A stretch of DNA of 15,008 nucleotides from an uncultured Alphaproteobacteria bacterium (GTDB lineage: Bacteria > Pseudomonadota > Alphaproteobacteria > RF32 > CAG-239). Position 1 is the stretch's first letter. Every line of letters begins with the position of its first letter. A program made the translations under genes and the position numbers. Below are positions 13,045 through 15,008 of this stretch, one piece after another. The stretch spans positions 1 to 15,008 of the forward strand of contig CAKQTH010000016.1 in the NCBI GenBank assembly GCA_934276635.1. The letters are read 5' to 3'. The notes under the pieces were generated by a model. That model was given only the letters and a program-made list of their open reading frames with translations. It ran no database searches and was not told where the DNA came from.

Positions 13045-14785
13045 ATTTTGCTCTTTGTTCTTTTATATTTGTTATATCAGGCCTGTTATTATTCTTGTCC
13101 CGTTTTTGTTTATTCATTTCTTTCACCTCTTGACTTTCTGCCGCTATCATATTTTTCCGGCTTATGACATCTTTCTTTACCACCATTTCCAGCCTTTTTA
13201 TCCTCAGGCCCGCTATCGAATATTTCCCTTTCTCGCTGCCTGTACCTGCCTCGTTGTTGTCGTTTTCCGCCCTGTGTTTATTATATGTCAAATCGTTATA
13301 TTTTGCATACGCTGCTCGCGTCCTTGTCTGCGGCGTCAACAAATACGCCTCCAGATTTTCTCCTATATCCAATTGCGGAAGTTCAGGCTTTTCTATATCA
13401 TATCCGAACGGTACCACCGTCTTCGGCCTGTTCCCGTTCTGTTTTGCCTCTCTCAATATGTTTTTCCGACGCTCCGCCAAATAGTTTATTCCATCCTCAT
13501 TATTCTCTTCTTCCGGCAAATACGCTGTCCGACAAAACTCCAAAAATATCTGCCATCTCGTCTCGTTCTCAGGTATCTTAAAACACAAATTGTCCCCTAA
13601 ATACAAATATGTACCAACATATTCGTTCTCATCGCTCCTGATTATGGTCTCTGAGTCCTCATTGGGATTTTCCAATGCGCTCTGCCCGCGCTCTATCCCG
13701 TAATCCCCGTAATATTCCTGATCCTGCCCCTTCTTATATATCTGCACTATTCCGCATTTTTTTGCATAATAACAAGCCTTTGCCAAACTCGGCGTCGCAT
13801 ATACTCCGCACCGGCTCTCCATATTGTTGCGCGCCAGTATCGTCTGCAGCTCGGTTGCAAACGACCTCCCCGAATACAGATATTGCCCCTTGTCCTCAAT
13901 GTTCAACGGCTTGGCCATCTCCGCGCTCATATCCACCGCGCGCGATTTTGCCTCATTATACATCCGCTCCAGAAAATCTTCTCCGTACATAAACGAAACA
14001 TAGTCCCGATATCCGCCGTCCGGATGCTGCGACCAATGAAAATTGCAATACTTCTCCTCTTCGTGCTCCTTCTTCTCAAGAACCTGCGGCTTTTCTTCTT
14101 CCATATCAGGCTCATAATCGTTCGCCGTGATATTATAATTCTTCTTCTGCGACCACGACAATCCGTTGTCCGGCGCGCAATACATATTTTTCGGATGAGG
14201 CTGAGCTCTTGTCGGCCGGCCGCTGTTCAGCCGCTCGTCGAGTGTCTCCCAACATCCCGCTCGCTCCGCCTCTTTCCTGGCCAATTCCGCCTTTATCCGC
14301 TCCTGTTTTTCTATCTGCTTATTTACATAGTTTTCCAGCGACTGAGCGCCCTCCTGCTTATGCAGCACCGGCGGTGGCAGCTGGTCTATCGTCACTCCCT
14401 GCACCAATCCCAATGGACGAGCTATGCCGGATGTTTCTATGGCCAACTGTAATTTTCTAATATATTTTCTGGCAACTTCCGGTTCCATAAACGGCATCTG
14501 GATTCCGCTTTTGGTCACCACAATAGAACGAGAATCCATTGCTCTCGGATCTTTGTCGCTCACAACTGGGTAATCTGACTTACGAAGATATTCTATAAGT
14601 TTCATTTGACATGTATATGTATTACTAATATTTTTTATCGCCTCATTGTCGGTAAGATAGGTCTCATACATATTAACATCAGCATACGCAAAGAAAGCGG
14701 CTATCGGCTGCTTGCGATTCCTTACAGTACTATTGTTGGTTAAATCTTCTTGGACTTGTACTAATCCCAACGGCCTGTCCCCCAA
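13043..14785 (-). CDS. Large unrecognised protein, C-terminal 580 residues of a probably frameshifted gene
   Basis: The frame starts only at a TTG (14783-14785); a stop lies 9 codons upstream and there is no ribosome site, so this is unlikely to be a true start. Joining it to the upstream frame by one extra G in the G5 run at 14779-14783 gives a continuous reading ...YRKNWGDRPLGLVQ. RPLGLVQ recurs at residues 123-129 (14399-14419). Residues 143-178 are a charged helical segment (possible coiled coil). Residues 226-246 are Glu/Lys-rich. Residues 302-396 (YLYSGRS...GVYATPSLAKACYYAKKCGIVQIY...ENEYVGTYLYL) weakly recall ADP-ribosyltransferase folds. The C-terminal 110 residues are polar and basic. 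There is no signal peptide or membrane segment in this part. No family was assigned. The coding strand is strongly purine-rich. Confidence 0.6.
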   Translation of the reverse strand: MGDRPLGLVQVQEDLTNNSTVRNRKQPIAAFFAYADVNMYETYLTDNEAIKNISNTYTCQMKLIEYLRKSDYPVVSDKDPRAMDSRSIVVTKSGIQMPFMEPEVARKYIRKLQLAIETSGIARPLGLVQGVTIDQLPPPVLHKQEGAQSLENYVNKQIEKQERIKAELARKEAERAGCWETLDERLNSGRPTRAQPHPKNMYCAPDNGLSWSQKKNYNITANDYEPDMEEEKPQVLEKKEHEEEKYCNFHWSQHPDGGYRDYVSFMYGEDFLERMYNEAKSRAVDMSAEMAKPLNIEDKGQYLYSGRSFATELQTILARNNMESRCGVYATPSLAKACYYAKKCGIVQIYKKGQDQEYYGDYGIERGQSALENPNEDSETIIRSDENEYVGTYLYLGDNLCFKIPENETRWQIFLEFCRTAYLPEEENNEDGINYLAERRKNILREAKQNGNRPKTVVPFGYDIEKPELPQLDIGENLEAYLLTPQTRTRAAYAKYNDLTYNKHRAENDNNEAGTGSEKGKYSIAGLRIKRLEMVVKKDVISRKNMIAAESQEVKEMNKQKRDKNNNRPDITNIKEQRAK

Positions 14786-15008
14786 TTCTTTCGGTATTGT
14801 TCTTTGAATTCTTCAAAATTTTTTTCCAATTCCTTAACTTTTGCCGCATCTATATGATTATATTTTATCGCATCCTCAATATTACTTTTATGAATAGCTT
14901 CAAGTAAAGCCAGATTACCTTCCAATGTCTGTTCTTTCTCAATGCGAGGTTCTTTTTCATTGATAACGACAAACTGATTTTTGAGCATCGAAAGGTACAG
15001 ATTCGCCT
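14761..15008 (-). pseudogene. N-terminal fragment of the same broken gene, running off the right edge
   Basis: This frame stays open to the right window edge (reading ...ANLYLS before the first ATG at 14986-14988, which has no ribosome site), so the gene probably begins outside the window. It contains charged helical sequence: EKEPRIEKEQTLEGNLALLEA, then KVKELEKNFEEFKEQYRKNW. It ends at TAG 14761-14763, after the tail GTGRWD. It overlaps the 580-residue frame by 25 nt. A one-base insertion in the G5 run would continue it into that frame. Alternatives are a sequencing error, a true pseudogene, or length variation that switches expression. Confidence 0.55.

Noticed and set aside
14756..14790. 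Programmed -1 ribosomal frameshift at the G5 run
   Set aside because: In the upstream frame the codons are TGG GGG ACA; neither forms an X-XXY-YYZ heptamer allowing both tRNAs to re-pair, so an indel is the simpler reading.
1..15008. CRISPR array, tRNA, rRNA, transposase or integrase
   Set aside because: No regularly spaced direct repeats, cloverleaf sequence, rRNA-like sequence or mobile-element protein was seen on either strand.

Overview
The window looks like chromosome from an AT-rich, host-associated Gram-negative bacterium, most likely an alphaproteobacterium of the gut type. This rests on gene content: an ELM1/DUF1022 protein, a DUF2066 protein overlapping a PerM/AI-2E-type permease, a zinc-finger-less DnaJ, several small exported proteins and a large type V-like surface protein. 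The taxon is an inference and no rRNA or other marker gene is present.

Layout. Bases 1-2318 (minus) hold the N-terminal 772 residues of a beta-helical, autotransporter-like surface protein whose C-terminus lies outside the window. Its promoter candidate has a run of seven C in the spacer and a 24-bp near-perfect palindrome just downstream. Bases 2526-4727 (minus) hold a two-gene unit, a lipoprotein followed by an outer-membrane barrel protein. Both read like Bacteroidota proteins and lack good Shine-Dalgarno sites. A 14-bp hairpin separates them. This unit is the best candidate for transferred DNA, or for an assembly join. Bases 4990-5967 (minus) are an ELM1-family protein. It is divergent from three small plus-strand genes (secreted, cytosolic, lipoprotein; 6046-6891). 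These are followed by a class B DnaJ and a directly abutting DUF1349 protein (6947-8467).

Convergent to these is a minus-strand operon of a DUF2066 exported protein and an AI-2E-family permease (8477-10626). Divergent from that operon is pta-ackA (10776-12989), the acetyl-CoA to acetate and ATP overflow pathway. A bidirectional terminator (13010-13044) separates ackA from a large unrecognised minus-strand gene that runs to the right edge. That gene appears broken by a one-base frame change at a G5 run near 14780. The duplicated motif RPLGLVQ lies immediately after the break.

The metabolic and housekeeping genes are ordinary. The most interesting material is the surface-protein promoter region, the Bacteroidota-like pair, and the broken protein at the right edge, which contains a short segment weakly reminiscent of ADP-ribosyltransferase folds.
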